DNA of 39,379 nt from JAGPUQ01 sp050179115. Lineage in GTDB: Bacteria; Pseudomonadota; Gammaproteobacteria; Pseudomonadales; Porticoccaceae. A program made the translations under genes and the position numbers. Below are positions 1 through 8,262 of this stretch, piece after piece. Numbering within the stretch: the first letter of the stretch is position 1; each line of letters begins with the position of its first letter. The notes beneath the pieces were generated by a model that ran no database searches, was not told where the DNA came from, and worked only from the letters and a program-made list of their open reading frames with translations. The stretch lies in contig JBFXFL010000031.1 in the NCBI GenBank assembly GCA_050179115.1, forward strand, positions 1-39,379. The letters run 5' to 3'.

Positions 1-110
1 TGCGAGGCGCACGGCGCGCAGCGACCGAGACATATCAAATAGATAGGCGAGGGAGCGAGCACCGCGCAACGAAGCAGATGGCTGCCGCAGCAGTTTTTCA
101 ACAAGCTGTT
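1..110. repeat. Probable end of a dispersed intergenic repeat
   Basis: No gene is visible. The stretch is rich in short GAGCG/GCGAG-like words and ends at about 90-110 in TTTTTCAACAAGCTGTTAA, which contains a small imperfect dyad (CAACA-agc-TGTTA). Read on the minus strand it begins TTAACAGCTTGTTGAAAAAC, which resembles the ends of short non-coding repeats found between genes in several proteobacteria. That resemblance is from memory. Only one copy is seen here and it runs off the window. Confidence 0.35.
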
Positions 111-114
111 AAAT

Positions 115-144
115 TTGGTCCCGTGGCGGTGTCTGTGTTAATAC
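115..144 (+). promoter_or_regulatory. Candidate sigma-70 promoter of the P-II gene
   Basis: TTGGTC (115-120) is followed after 18 nt by TAATAC (139-144). The TG at 136-137 gives an extended -10. Initiation near 151 would leave a leader of about 34 nt. I saw no convincing sigma-54 site (TGGCAC-N5-TTGC), although many P-II genes have one. Confidence 0.4.
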
Positions 145-184
145 TGTGCGCCCGCAACCGGCGCCGGCAACTGGGAAACGACGC

Positions 185-523
185 ATGAAACTGGTAACCG
201 CAATCATCAAGCCGTTCAAACTCGACGATGTCCGCGAAGCCCTGAACGGGATCGGCGTGCAGGGCGTCACGGTCACCGAAGTGAAGGGATTCGGGCGCCA
301 GAAGGGCCATACCGAGCTGTATCGCGGTGCCGAGTACGTGGTGGATTTCCTGCCCAAGGTGAAACTCGAGATCGCCGTGGATGATGCCATGCTGGACGCT
401 GTGATCGATGCCATCACCTCCGTGGCGCGCACCGGGAAAATCGGTGACGGCAAAATTTTCGTCGTACCCCTGGAGCAGGTGATTCGCATCCGTACCGGGG
501 AGACGGGCGGCGACGCGGTATGA
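185..523 (+). CDS. glnB: P-II family nitrogen regulatory protein (GlnB/GlnK)
   Basis: This is a 112-aa trimeric signal protein that reports nitrogen and carbon status by binding ATP/ADP and 2-oxoglutarate. It controls targets such as the ammonium transporter, glutamine synthetase adenylyltransferase and NtrB. The sequence shows the start MKLVTAIIKPFKLDDVREAL, the T-loop GRQKGHTELYRGAEY with the uridylylated Tyr at residue 51, and the C-terminal block TGKIGDGKIF...VIRIRTGE. Length is normal. The start is the ATG before KLVTA; an upstream in-frame start would add 13 unrelated residues. Asp54 is GlnB-like and the N-terminus GlnK-like, so the paralogue assignment is uncertain. No amtB is adjacent; the next gene is the T2SS ATPase. 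Confidence 0.95.
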   Translation: MKLVTAIIKPFKLDDVREALNGIGVQGVTVTEVKGFGRQKGHTELYRGAEYVVDFLPKVKLEIAVDDAMLDAVIDAITSVARTGKIGDGKIFVVPLEQVIRIRTGETGGDAV

Positions 524-533
524 TGGCGCCCAC

Positions 534-596
534 CCCGGTGATCAACCGGGCGTAAGCAACGATTTCCTGTATGCGGGAAGCGCCGTGCAGCGGCGC
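534..596 (+). terminator. Two GC-rich hairpins between the P-II gene and gspE
   Basis: A 6-bp stem CCCGGT/ACCGGG (534-550, loop gatca) is followed by a 6-bp stem GCGCCG/CGGCGC (580-596, loop tgcag). Neither has a proper T-run, so intrinsic termination is doubtful. They lie where transcription of the P-II gene would be separated from the secretion operon. Confidence 0.25.
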
Positions 597-636
597 CCGG
601 CTTCAGGCCACACTACAGCCACGCCACCAATAACCC

Positions 637-673
637 CGCCACTATGAGTGACAGCCACGCCACTATGAGTGAC
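637..673 (+). repeat. Duplicated gspE start region (16-bp direct repeat, 21-bp period)
   Basis: CGCCACTATGAGTGAC occurs at 637-652 and again at 658-673. Each copy contains an ATG in the gspE frame (644 and 665), so the predicted protein begins MSDSHATMSDES. The duplication adds exactly seven codons and gives gspE two equivalent start sites. Confidence 0.85.
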
Positions 674-2434
674 GAGAGCGTTACCGCGCAGCTCAAGACC
701 GACCCGGCCATGTCTGCGCAGCCCGTCGCGCCGCGCCAGCGCCTCGGCGAATTGCTGGTGCGTGCGGGCAAGCTGGCCCCGCGCGATCTCGATCAGGCGC
801 TCGCCGCCCAGCGCGAGATGGGCGATCTGTTGGGCCGCGTGCTGGTGCGGCTCGGCTTGCTTGCGGAGATCGATGTCGCCCAGGTGCTGGCGCAGCAACT
901 CGCGGTGCCCCTGGTGCTGGCGGCAGAGTTTCCGGAGGCGCCGATCGAGGTGTCCGGGCTGAGCTCCGACTATCTGATCGATCACGCCGTGCTGCCACTG
1001 CGCAACGCCGACGGCCGGCTGCATGTCGCGATGGCGGTGCCCCAGGACGCCTTTCTCGGCAAAGCCCTGCAGCTTGCGACCGGTCTTGCCGTCAGTCCGG
1101 CACTCGCCCTCGAAAGCGAATTGAACGTCGCCCTGACGCGGCTGTACGGCCAGACGGAAGCGGGCGAGGACGACACCGACACGGAGGCCGACAATTTTTT
1201 CGATGGTGCCCTGGGTGGCGACAGCGAGTTCGTCGAGCACCTCAAGGATCTGGCCTCCGAAGCGCCGGTCATCCGTCTGGTCAACCAGCTCATCGGCCGC
1301 GTCATCGATCTGCGCGCCTCGGATATTCACCTCGAACCCTTCGAGGATGGCCTCCATGTCCGCTATCGCGTGGACGGTGTGTTGCAGGAAGCGGAAGTCA
1401 TCCCGGGCCAGTTCTCCGCCGCGGTCAGCTCGCGCATCAAGCTGCTCGCGCACCTCAATATCGCCGAGCGCCGCATGCCCCAGGACGGCCGCATCAAGAG
1501 CCGCGTGAAAGGTCACGAACTGGATCTGCGCGTGTCGTCGCTGCCCACCGTCCACGGCGAGAGCGTGGTGATGCGGGTGCTCGACCGCGCCAGCATCCGC
1601 CTCGATCTGGAAGTCATGGGTTTCGCGCCGGACAATCTGCGCCGCTACCGGGAGCTGATCGACCGGCCCCACGGCATATTGCTGGTGACCGGCCCCACCG
1701 GGTCCGGCAAGACGACCACCCTGTATGCCTCGCTCGCCAAGCTGGATGCCGCCTCGCTCAAGATCGTCACCGTCGAAGATCCGGTGGAATACCAGCTCAG
1801 CGGCATCAACCAGGTGCAGGTGTTGCCGCAGATCGGCATGACCTTCGCCCATGCGCTGCGCTCCATCCTGCGCCAGGACCCCGACATCATCATGATCGGC
1901 GAGATGCGCGATACCGAGACCGCGCAGATCGCGGTGCAGTCATCGCTCACCGGGCACCTGGTATTGTCCACCCTGCACACCAACACCGCGGCGGCGGCCA
2001 TCATCCGCCTCGAAGACATGGGGGTGGAGCGCTACCTGATTACGTCCACCGTCAACGGGGTGCTGTCCCAGCGCCTGGTGCGCTGTCTTTGCACCCGGTG
2101 TCGCGAACCCGCCGAGCTGCCGCCGGCGGCGCTGCAAAAAGCCGGTCTCGACCGGATTCGGGATGGCGGTGAATTGCAGCTGTTCACCGCGCGCGGCTGC
2201 GCCCAGTGCAAGCAGACCGGCTACCGCGGCCGCACCTCGATCCACGAGCTGTTCGTCATGGACGCTGCCGCCCACCAGGCCATTCTGGATGGCGCCGACG
2301 CCATGACGTTGCATCAGGTCGCGCGCCGCGGCGGCATGCTGACCCTGTACGAAGACGGTCTGCGCAAGGTGGCCGCCGGCATTACCTCGCTCGAAGAACT
2401 GCTGCGCGTCACCCAGGACCAGAACAGTGCCTGA
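644..2434 (+). CDS. gspE: Type II secretion system ATPase GspE
   Basis: This hexameric cytoplasmic ATPase powers pseudopilus assembly. The 596-aa protein has an N-terminal MshEN-like domain (about 30-95). The catalytic core has Walker A GPTGSGKT at 350-357, and the Walker B/Asp region reads QDPDIIMIGEMRD near 411-423 (GEMRD where GEIRD is usual). It also has the family tetracysteine pair CLCTRC...CAQC near 483-530. The start is ambiguous: 644 and 665 lie in duplicated copies of the same sequence, and neither has a clear Shine-Dalgarno. It is the first gene of a Xanthomonas-type E-F-G-H-I-J-K-L-M-N-D operon and overlaps gspF by 8 nt. Confidence 0.97.
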   Translation: MSDSHATMSDESVTAQLKTDPAMSAQPVAPRQRLGELLVRAGKLAPRDLDQALAAQREMGDLLGRVLVRLGLLAEIDVAQVLAQQLAVPLVLAAEFPEAPIEVSGLSSDYLIDHAVLPLRNADGRLHVAMAVPQDAFLGKALQLATGLAVSPALALESELNVALTRLYGQTEAGEDDTDTEADNFFDGALGGDSEFVEHLKDLASEAPVIRLVNQLIGRVIDLRASDIHLEPFEDGLHVRYRVDGVLQEAEVIPGQFSAAVSSRIKLLAHLNIAERRMPQDGRIKSRVKGHELDLRVSSLPTVHGESVVMRVLDRASIRLDLEVMGFAPDNLRRYRELIDRPHGILLVTGPTGSGKTTTLYASLAKLDAASLKIVTVEDPVEYQLSGINQVQVLPQIGMTFAHALRSILRQDPDIIMIGEMRDTETAQIAVQSSLTGHLVLSTLHTNTAAAAIIRLEDMGVERYLITSTVNGVLSQRLVRCLCTRCREPAELPPAALQKAGLDRIRDGGELQLFTARGCAQCKQTGYRGRTSIHELFVMDAAAHQAILDGADAMTLHQVARRGGMLTLYEDGLRKVAAGITSLEELLRVTQDQNSA

Positions 2435-3686
2435 GTTTTCTTACCGCGCTGCCGATGCCGGTGGTACGGCCCGGGACGGACGGGTCCAGGCCGCGACGCG
2501 TGAAGCTGCCCTGCGCCAGCTGCGCGGTCAGGGCCTGACGCCCCTGCAATTGACCGAAACCGGCGCCTCCACCGGCGCTGCCGCGCCGGCAACGGCAATC
2601 CGGGCGCCCGCGAAACCGGCGCCACGCGGGGGTTGGCGGGGCACAGATCGCGGTCCCAATGCCACCGATGTGCATCACCTGACCGGCGAGCTTGCGGTGA
2701 TGCTGCGCGCCGGCCTGCCCCTCGATCGCGCGCTGCGGGTGCAGATCGGCATGGGCGGCAAACCCTCGCTGACCGCGCTGCTCGACGATGTGCTCAAGGC
2801 GGTCAAGGCGGGCAAGGGCCTCAGCCAGGCATTGACGCCCCATCGCGCGCTGTTTGGTGAGTTCTACATCAACATGGTGCGTTCCGGCGAGGCCGGCGGG
2901 CATCTGGGCGAGGTCATGGACGGCCTCGCCGAGCATCTGGAGCGGCTGCGGGCGCTGCGCGAAAACGTGATCTCGGCGCTGATGTATCCCGCCATCCTGG
3001 TGGTGGTGGCCGCTATCTCGGTGGTGCTGATGCTGGGTTTCGTGGTGCCCCAGTTCGAGACATTGTTCGCGGATCTGGGCGATGCGCTGCCGCTGCCCAC
3101 CCGCATCATCGTCGGCCTGGGTCATCTGGTCGCGGACTGGGGCTGGCTGCTGGCGGTGCTGGCGGGAGCGAGCGTCTGGTTCGCCCGGCGCTGGCTCGCC
3201 ACCCCGGCCGGACGCTTGTGGCGCGATACGGCGCTGTTGCGGCTGCCGGTGTTTGGCGAGGTGGTGCGCAAGTACGAAATCACCCGATTCGCCCGCAGCC
3301 TGGGCACCCTGCTCGGCAACGGGGTACCCATTGTCACCGCGGTCGGCATCGCCAACGACACCATGGACAACCACGAACTGCGCGCGGCCATGGCGGCCGT
3401 CGCGCCGACCATCAAGCAGGGCGGGCGGCTTGCCGACGCTCTGGAGGATGCCGGGTTGTTCACGCCCCTGGCGCTCAACATGGTGCGGCTGGGCGAGGAG
3501 ACCGGCCGGTTGGACGCCATGCTGCTCGAATTGGCGCGGGTTCACGACGGTGAGGTCCAGTCCGGCGTCAAGCGCGCGCTGACGCTGGTGGAACCGCTGC
3601 TGATCCTGGTTCTGGGTGCCGTTATCGCCGCCATCATCGTTTCCATCTTGCTCGGTATTCTGTCGGTCAACGAACTGGCCGCCTGA
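2427..3686 (+). CDS. gspF: Type II secretion inner-membrane platform protein GspF
   Basis: This polytopic inner-membrane protein couples GspE to pseudopilin assembly. The 419-aa protein has the standard start MPEFSYRA (GTG codon, overlapping the gspE stop) and two T2SF domains. In the first, the helices begin near residue 75 and a membrane segment lies near 185-215. The second repeats the pattern with FGEVVRKYEITRFARSLGTLL and a C-terminal membrane segment (LILVLGAVIAAIIVSILLGI). Length and domain order are normal. An Ala/Pro-rich linker at about residues 45-70 varies between homologues. Confidence 0.96.
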   Translation: MPEFSYRAADAGGTARDGRVQAATREAALRQLRGQGLTPLQLTETGASTGAAAPATAIRAPAKPAPRGGWRGTDRGPNATDVHHLTGELAVMLRAGLPLDRALRVQIGMGGKPSLTALLDDVLKAVKAGKGLSQALTPHRALFGEFYINMVRSGEAGGHLGEVMDGLAEHLERLRALRENVISALMYPAILVVVAAISVVLMLGFVVPQFETLFADLGDALPLPTRIIVGLGHLVADWGWLLAVLAGASVWFARRWLATPAGRLWRDTALLRLPVFGEVVRKYEITRFARSLGTLLGNGVPIVTAVGIANDTMDNHELRAAMAAVAPTIKQGGRLADALEDAGLFTPLALNMVRLGEETGRLDAMLLELARVHDGEVQSGVKRALTLVEPLLILVLGAVIAAIIVSILLGILSVNELAA

Positions 3687-3772
3687 GGCGGACGCCGCCC
3701 CGGCTTTTTGAACTTATAATCGATCGCCGTGGTCTTGAGACCAGTCCGTTTCCCGCCCTGCCGAGGTCATTC
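3687..3772 (+). promoter_or_regulatory. gspF-gspG gap with a perfect -10 box
   Basis: This is the largest gap in the operon (86 nt). It contains a short hairpin GGCGG-acg-CCGCC just after the gspF stop, then a T-run, then a consensus TATAAT at 3715-3720. No good -35 lies 17 nt upstream. A second internal promoter would fit the need for excess major pseudopilin GspG, but this is inference. Confidence 0.35.
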
Positions 3773-4216
3773 ATGCGTCGTCGTCCTTTCTCCTCCGCCC
3801 GTGATAGCGCCCGTGAGCGCGGCTTCACTTTAGTCGAGTTGCTGGTGGTGCTCGCCATTCTGGGCCTGCTGGCGGGTCTGGTCGGACCTCGCGTGCTGGG
3901 CCAGCTGGGCGGCGCCAAGAGCAAATCCGCGGTGGTGCAGATCCGCGATCTGGAGCAGGCCGCCGAGCTGTTCAAGCTGGATGTGGGCCGCTTCCCCACC
4001 ACCCAGGAAGGTCTGGCCGCGCTGGTGTCCGCGCCGCCCGCCGCCGCCGGCTGGAACGGCTCCTACCTGCGCAAGGGGCTGCCCGACGATCCCTGGGGCA
4101 ACCCCTATCATTACGAAGCGCCGGGCCGCAACGGCGACATCGACATCTACACCCTGGGCGCCGACAACGCGCCCGGCGGCGAGGGTGAAAACGCCGATAT
4201 CGGAAGTTGGCAGTGA
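3773..4216 (+). CDS. gspG: Major pseudopilin GspG
   Basis: The main subunit of the T2SS pseudopilus, 147 aa. A 17-residue leader ends in Gly, followed by the processed N-terminus FTLVELLVVLAILGLLAGLV with Glu at +5, the substrate of prepilin peptidase GspO (not in this window). The C-terminus has the typical calcium-site pattern GADNAPGGEGENADIGSW. The stop codon overlaps the GTG start of gspH (GTGA). Confidence 0.97.
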   Translation: MRRRPFSSARDSARERGFTLVELLVVLAILGLLAGLVGPRVLGQLGGAKSKSAVVQIRDLEQAAELFKLDVGRFPTTQEGLAALVSAPPAAAGWNGSYLRKGLPDDPWGNPYHYEAPGRNGDIDIYTLGADNAPGGEGENADIGSWQ

Positions 4217-4689
4217 CGCAACGGGTGCCGGCGTCTCCCGGATCGGAGCGCGGCGCCGGTTTTACCCTGCTCGAACTGATGGTGGTGCTGGCGGTGGTGG
4301 CGCTGCTGCTCACCACCGCGCCACCCTTGCTGTCGCGCGCCATGGAAACCATGGAATATCGCGCGGCGGTGCGCCATCTGCTGGCGGGGCTGAAAGGCGC
4401 GCGTCAAACCGCCATCGAAACCGGCGCCAGCGTCGCCTTTACCGTGGCGCCGACCGAACACCGCTTCGGCATCGGCGACCAGCTCACCGGCGAGCTTCCC
4501 CCACGGCTGGTACTGCGCCTGGTGGTCGCCGATGCCGAGGTCGGCCGCGACCGCGGCGCCATCCGTTTCTACCCCGACGGCAGCGCCACCGGCGGCAGTA
4601 TCGAGATCCTGCGGCCCTCCGGTGGCGGAGTACGTCTGCGTGTCGACTGGCTGCTGGGCCGCATCAGCCAGGAAGCGCCGGGGGCATGA
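4213..4689 (+). CDS. gspH: Minor pseudopilin GspH
   Basis: A 158-aa minor pseudopilin that helps form the pseudopilus tip. The leader ends at Gly16 and the mature start is FTLLELMVVLAVVALLL with Glu5. A GspH-type beta domain follows (MEYRAAVRHLLAGLKGARQTAI...). I chose the GTG at 4213 because it makes the 4-nt GTGA overlap with gspG; a TTG two codons upstream is possible. The stop overlaps gspI (ATGA). Confidence 0.92.
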   Translation: MTQRVPASPGSERGAGFTLLELMVVLAVVALLLTTAPPLLSRAMETMEYRAAVRHLLAGLKGARQTAIETGASVAFTVAPTEHRFGIGDQLTGELPPRLVLRLVVADAEVGRDRGAIRFYPDGSATGGSIEILRPSGGGVRLRVDWLLGRISQEAPGA

Positions 4690-5078
4690 TGGCGTCGCAT
4701 CGCCGTCAGGCCGGCTTTTCGCTGCTGGAAGTGTTGGTGGCGTTTGCCATCATGGCGCTGGCGCTCGGCATCCTCTATCGGGCCGTCGGCGGCAGTGTGC
4801 GCGGGGTGACCGCGGCCGCGCACGACACCCGTGCCGTGCTGCTGGCGCAGTCGGTGCTCGCCCTCTACGACCGGGTGCCGCCCGAAGGCCTGGAGGAGAG
4901 CGGCATCACGGCAGAGGGTTTCGCCTGGCAGCTCAGTTCCAGTCCGGCGGCCGCCAGTGTCGAAAATCCGCAATGGGAATTGCACGAAGTCGTGGCGCGG
5001 GTGCACTGGCGCGACCGCGATCGCGACCGGGAATTCGCCCTGGTGACGCTGCTGCCGGTGGATGTGCACGCGCCATGA
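4686..5078 (+). CDS. gspI: Minor pseudopilin GspI
   Basis: A 130-aa minor pseudopilin of the I-J-K tip complex. The leader MMASHRRQAG is followed by FSLLEVLVAFAIMALALGIL. The body matches family layout, with the ending WRDRDRDREFALVTLLP. The start is one of two adjacent ATGs (4686, 4689); 4686 gives the overlap with the gspH stop. It overlaps gspJ by 4 nt. Confidence 0.92.
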   Translation: MMASHRRQAGFSLLEVLVAFAIMALALGILYRAVGGSVRGVTAAAHDTRAVLLAQSVLALYDRVPPEGLEESGITAEGFAWQLSSSPAAASVENPQWELHEVVARVHWRDRDRDREFALVTLLPVDVHAP

Positions 5079-5734
5079 ACCCGACTCCCGGCGCTGGCCG
5101 CGGCTTCACGCTCATCGAGGTAGTGATCGCCCTGACGCTGGTGGCCGTCATTTTGGCCGGCCTGGTCAGCGCTTTGGTGTCCTTCGGCAAGACCAGCACC
5201 CGTCTGGAAGAGCGGACGCTGGTCAGCGACGACGTGCGCCTGGTCTATGCCTTTCTCGAACAGTCGCTCGGCGCCGCGGCGCCCCGGATTCGGGTGCGCC
5301 CGGACGATGCCATGCCGGTGACCTGGTTCCAGGGCGCGGCGACCGAGCTGGAATGGCTGGGTCTGATGCCCGCGCGTCATGGTGTGGGCGGTCTCTACCA
5401 CCTGCGCCTTGGGGTGGAACGCGGTGCCGGCGACCGGCGGCGCCTCATGTTGCATTACCTGCCCTACGCCGGCGACGATCCGCCGCCCGATTGGAGCGCG
5501 GCGGAATCCCACCTGCTGCTCGATGGCGTCACCGGTTTCGACCTTGCCTACCGGGCCCTCGACGAAGACGAGTGGCGCGCCGAGTGGCGCGATGCCGAAG
5601 TGTTGCCGGCGCGCGTAAAAATTGGTCTGGCGGTGCGCGGGCAGTCCTGGCCGGAATGGATCGTGCCGGTGTGGGAGGCGCAACTGCGCCCGGACATCGA
5701 GCCTTCCCAATCCCGGGGAGGCGACGGTGACTGA
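5075..5734 (+). CDS. gspJ: Minor pseudopilin GspJ
   Basis: A 219-aa minor pseudopilin. The leader ends at Gly10 and the mature N-terminus is FTLIEVVIALTLVAVILAGL. The larger C-terminal beta domain contains RLMLHYLPY and the closing block VPVWEAQLRP. The ATG at 5075 overlaps the gspI stop by 4 nt. The 3' end overlaps gspK by 8 nt and holds the gspK ribosome binding site. Confidence 0.92.
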   Translation: MNPTPGAGRGFTLIEVVIALTLVAVILAGLVSALVSFGKTSTRLEERTLVSDDVRLVYAFLEQSLGAAAPRIRVRPDDAMPVTWFQGAATELEWLGLMPARHGVGGLYHLRLGVERGAGDRRRLMLHYLPYAGDDPPPDWSAAESHLLLDGVTGFDLAYRALDEDEWRAEWRDAEVLPARVKIGLAVRGQSWPEWIVPVWEAQLRPDIEPSQSRGGDGD

Positions 5735-6596
5735 GCGGAGTGACGTCGGGCCATACCAGCGCGGCATCGCCCTCGTCGCCGTGCTCTGGATGGTGGCGGC
5801 ACTCTCGGTGCTGGCGCTCGCGCTGGCGGCGGCGACCAAAGCCGAGCTCCATAACGCCCAGGGCGTGCGGGCGCGGGCCGAAGCGGCGGCGATCAGCGAC
5901 GCCGCGATCCAGTTGGCCGTGCTGGAGCTGCGCTCGACACCCGAGGCCCAGCAAGATTTCACGCATTTTGGCTATGAGTTTGCCGACCGTACCGTCGTGG
6001 TCGACCTGGTGCCGGCGTCCGGTCTCGTCGATCTCAATCAGGCGGCCGAAGAGTTGCTGGCCGCGCTGTTTGCCGGAACCGGGGGCGAGGAGCCCGCGGT
6101 CGCCGCCGAACTCGCGCGGCGGGTGGTGGAATGGCGCACCCCCGGGCTTACCGAGGCGGCGGCCGACTACATCGCGGCCGGCGTCCGCTATCGCCCGCGT
6201 GGCGGACTGTTCCAGTATCCCGAGGACCTGCTCCAGGTGTTGGGGGTCTCCTACCCGCTTTATGATAGAGTGCGCGGCCTTATTACAGTGCGCGGCGGAA
6301 GCGCCGGGGTGGCGGCGCGGGCCGCATCGGAAGACGTGCTGACGCTGCTCGCCGGCGGCGATCGTGAGTTGGCCGGGCGCATCGCCAGTACCCGGGCGGA
6401 CGATCCCGCCACCGATATGACCGGACTTGACGGTCGTTTTTTGGGCGGCGGTGGTGCCTCGGTGTACCGGGCCGACGCGCGCGTGCAACTGGGTGACCGC
6501 AGTTACCGCCGCACCCGCTGGGTCGATCTCGGCCAGGGCGGTGCGGACGGTACGCCCTGGCGCAGTTTTCGTGCCGAACCGATCACAGGGAACTAA
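5727..6596 (+). CDS. gspK: Minor pseudopilin GspK
   Basis: The large (289-aa) tip pseudopilin. The leader MTERSDVGPYQRG is followed by IALVAVLWMVAALSVLALAL. As is usual for GspK there is no Glu at +5. The helical domain follows with LVDLNQAAEELLAALF. Start GTG 5727 is chosen because GGGGAGG (5715-5721) lies 5 nt upstream; the open frame extends further upstream only by running inside gspJ. Confidence 0.93.
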   Translation: MTERSDVGPYQRGIALVAVLWMVAALSVLALALAAATKAELHNAQGVRARAEAAAISDAAIQLAVLELRSTPEAQQDFTHFGYEFADRTVVVDLVPASGLVDLNQAAEELLAALFAGTGGEEPAVAAELARRVVEWRTPGLTEAAADYIAAGVRYRPRGGLFQYPEDLLQVLGVSYPLYDRVRGLITVRGGSAGVAARAASEDVLTLLAGGDRELAGRIASTRADDPATDMTGLDGRFLGGGGASVYRADARVQLGDRSYRRTRWVDLGQGGADGTPWRSFRAEPITGN

Positions 6597-6625
6597 TCAC
6601 GGGGAGCTAAGGGCCTGACCTGACC

Positions 6626-7708
6626 ATGGCGTTTGAAGCAGCCAATCTCCGTCTCTTCGGTCTCGACCTGGGCGCGTTCGCCAACGGCCTGCGGCAGGGC
6701 TGGGCCGGCGTGCTGCGCTGGCCCCTGCTGGCGTGGCTGACCCCGGCGGACCCGGTCGAGGTGCATCGTCCCGACGGCAGCCGCCAGCGCTGTGTGGGAG
6801 CGAGCGAACGCCCCGCGCCGGCCGGTGCCGACGCCGAATTCCATGCCCTGCTGTTGCCCCAGGATCTGGTGTTGAGCCGCCAGTTGACGCTGCCCCATCT
6901 GACCGATGCTGAAATCGAAGCCGCACTGCGGCTCGAATTGCAGGCCGACAGTCCGTTTCCCGAAGCCCGGCTGGATTGGGGCTGGCGCATCGACGCGGTG
7001 GATGAGCCCGGTCTCAAGATCACCCTCGCCTTTGCGGCCACCGACCACGTCAACGCTTATGTGGCGGCGCATCGCAGCGGGCTGCCCGACCATTTCGAGC
7101 TGTGGGCCGATGCCGGCGGGCCGGTCGTGCTGCGCGGTCGGGGCGAGGCGCCCCGTCTGGCCCGGGCCCGTTCCCGGTGCCGCCGGATGCTGCTGTGGCC
7201 GCTGCTCATCGTCGCGCTGCTGGGCGGGCTGGTACTGGCGCCGTACGGGCAGTTGCGGCATCGCACCATCGACGCCCAGCGCCAGCTGGAGCAAATACAG
7301 AATGCGAGCGCGAGCTATCTGGATGCGCGCGCCGCGCTGGTGCAGGCCGATAGCCGGATCGCCGCCGTCGTCGCCTGGCGCGACGGCAAGGCGGACATGC
7401 TGTATGTATTGCACAAGCTCACTACCTTGTTGCCGGACAGCGCCTATCTCAGCCGGCTCGATATCGAAGACCGCAAGGTGCGCATCACCGGCAATGCCGC
7501 CGATGCCGCCGGGCTCATGGAAACGCTGCGCGCGGACGCGGGCGTCGCCGAGCTGCGGGCGCTCAATCCCATCGTCCGCGGCCGCGACGGACGCGATGCG
7601 TTCTACCTCGAGTTCGTGCTGGCGCCGGAGGCCGCGGCCGCGGCGCCGACAACCGCAACACCAGACGCTGCGCCCGCGGTGAATCCCGTGCCGGAAGTGG
7701 CGCCGTGA
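6626..7708 (+). CDS. gspL: Type II secretion assembly protein GspL
   Basis: An inner-membrane protein that recruits GspE and partners GspM. The 360-aa protein has a cytoplasmic PilM-like part (about 1-180), one membrane segment near 187-207 (MLLWPLLIVALLGGLVLAP), then a PilN-like periplasmic domain with a coiled-coil start. The cytoplasmic part contains LLPQDLVLSRQLTLP and LELQADSPFP, typical of the family. The tail is Ala/Pro-rich. A 29-nt gap separates it from gspK. Its stop overlaps the gspM start (GTGA). Confidence 0.9.
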   Translation: MAFEAANLRLFGLDLGAFANGLRQGWAGVLRWPLLAWLTPADPVEVHRPDGSRQRCVGASERPAPAGADAEFHALLLPQDLVLSRQLTLPHLTDAEIEAALRLELQADSPFPEARLDWGWRIDAVDEPGLKITLAFAATDHVNAYVAAHRSGLPDHFELWADAGGPVVLRGRGEAPRLARARSRCRRMLLWPLLIVALLGGLVLAPYGQLRHRTIDAQRQLEQIQNASASYLDARAALVQADSRIAAVVAWRDGKADMLYVLHKLTTLLPDSAYLSRLDIEDRKVRITGNAADAAGLMETLRADAGVAELRALNPIVRGRDGRDAFYLEFVLAPEAAAAAPTTATPDAAPAVNPVPEVAP

Positions 7709-8262
7709 CATTTCCCGGGCAGCGCGCGCGCCTGGTGGCGGGGCTGTGCCTCGCGCTGGTGCTGTTGGCGGCGGTGGCGGCGCTCGGCAAGGTTGCCGCG
7801 CACGCCTGGCGGGCCGCCGAGTTGCGCGCCGATATCGCGCCGCGGTACGCCCGCCTGAGCGGTGTGCTGGAGCGCGGCCCCGCCATTCTCGCGGCCGATG
7901 CCGAGGCGGTGGCGGTGCTCGAACGGCTGGCCTATCCGGCGGATGCCGACGTCGGTGAAATCGGCACTGGTCTGCAACAGAAGATCCGCCAGCTCGCCGA
8001 GGCCGCCGAGCTCCGCGTCGCCGGCAGCCAGATTCTCCCGGTGCGCGAGCAGGACGGGTTCGCGGTGGTGATGGTCAGCGGCACCCTCGAAGGGGAGACC
8101 GACGCCCTGGCGGCGTTCCTGCTGGCCCTGGCGGCAGAAGAGCCACCGATTGCCGTGGAAAAGCTGGCGGTACAGGCGCCGCGCGCGATCCGTCGCGGCA
8201 GCGGGGTCAATGCCGATGTCACCATTCAGATAAACATGAGTGTGCTGAGGCTCGCGCCCTGA
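7705..8262 (+). CDS. gspM: Type II secretion protein GspM (GspM_b/PilO-like)
   Basis: A 185-aa bitopic inner-membrane partner of GspL. It has an N-terminal membrane helix (about 10-32), then a PilO-like periplasmic domain. The short length and the sequence IRQLAEAAELRVAGSQILP fit the GspM_b subgroup of Xanthomonas-type systems. GTG 7705 overlaps gspL by 4 nt and the stop overlaps gspN by 1 nt (TGATG). Confidence 0.85.
   Translation: MTFPGQRARLVAGLCLALVLLAAVAALGKVAAHAWRAAELRADIAPRYARLSGVLERGPAILAADAEAVAVLERLAYPADADVGEIGTGLQQKIRQLAEAAELRVAGSQILPVREQDGFAVVMVSGTLEGETDALAAFLLALAAEEPPIAVEKLAVQAPRAIRRGSGVNADVTIQINMSVLRLAP

Noticed and set aside
542..1852. Minus-strand 436-codon frame over gspE
   Set aside because: Antisense shadow of a strongly conserved gene; no recognisable domain.
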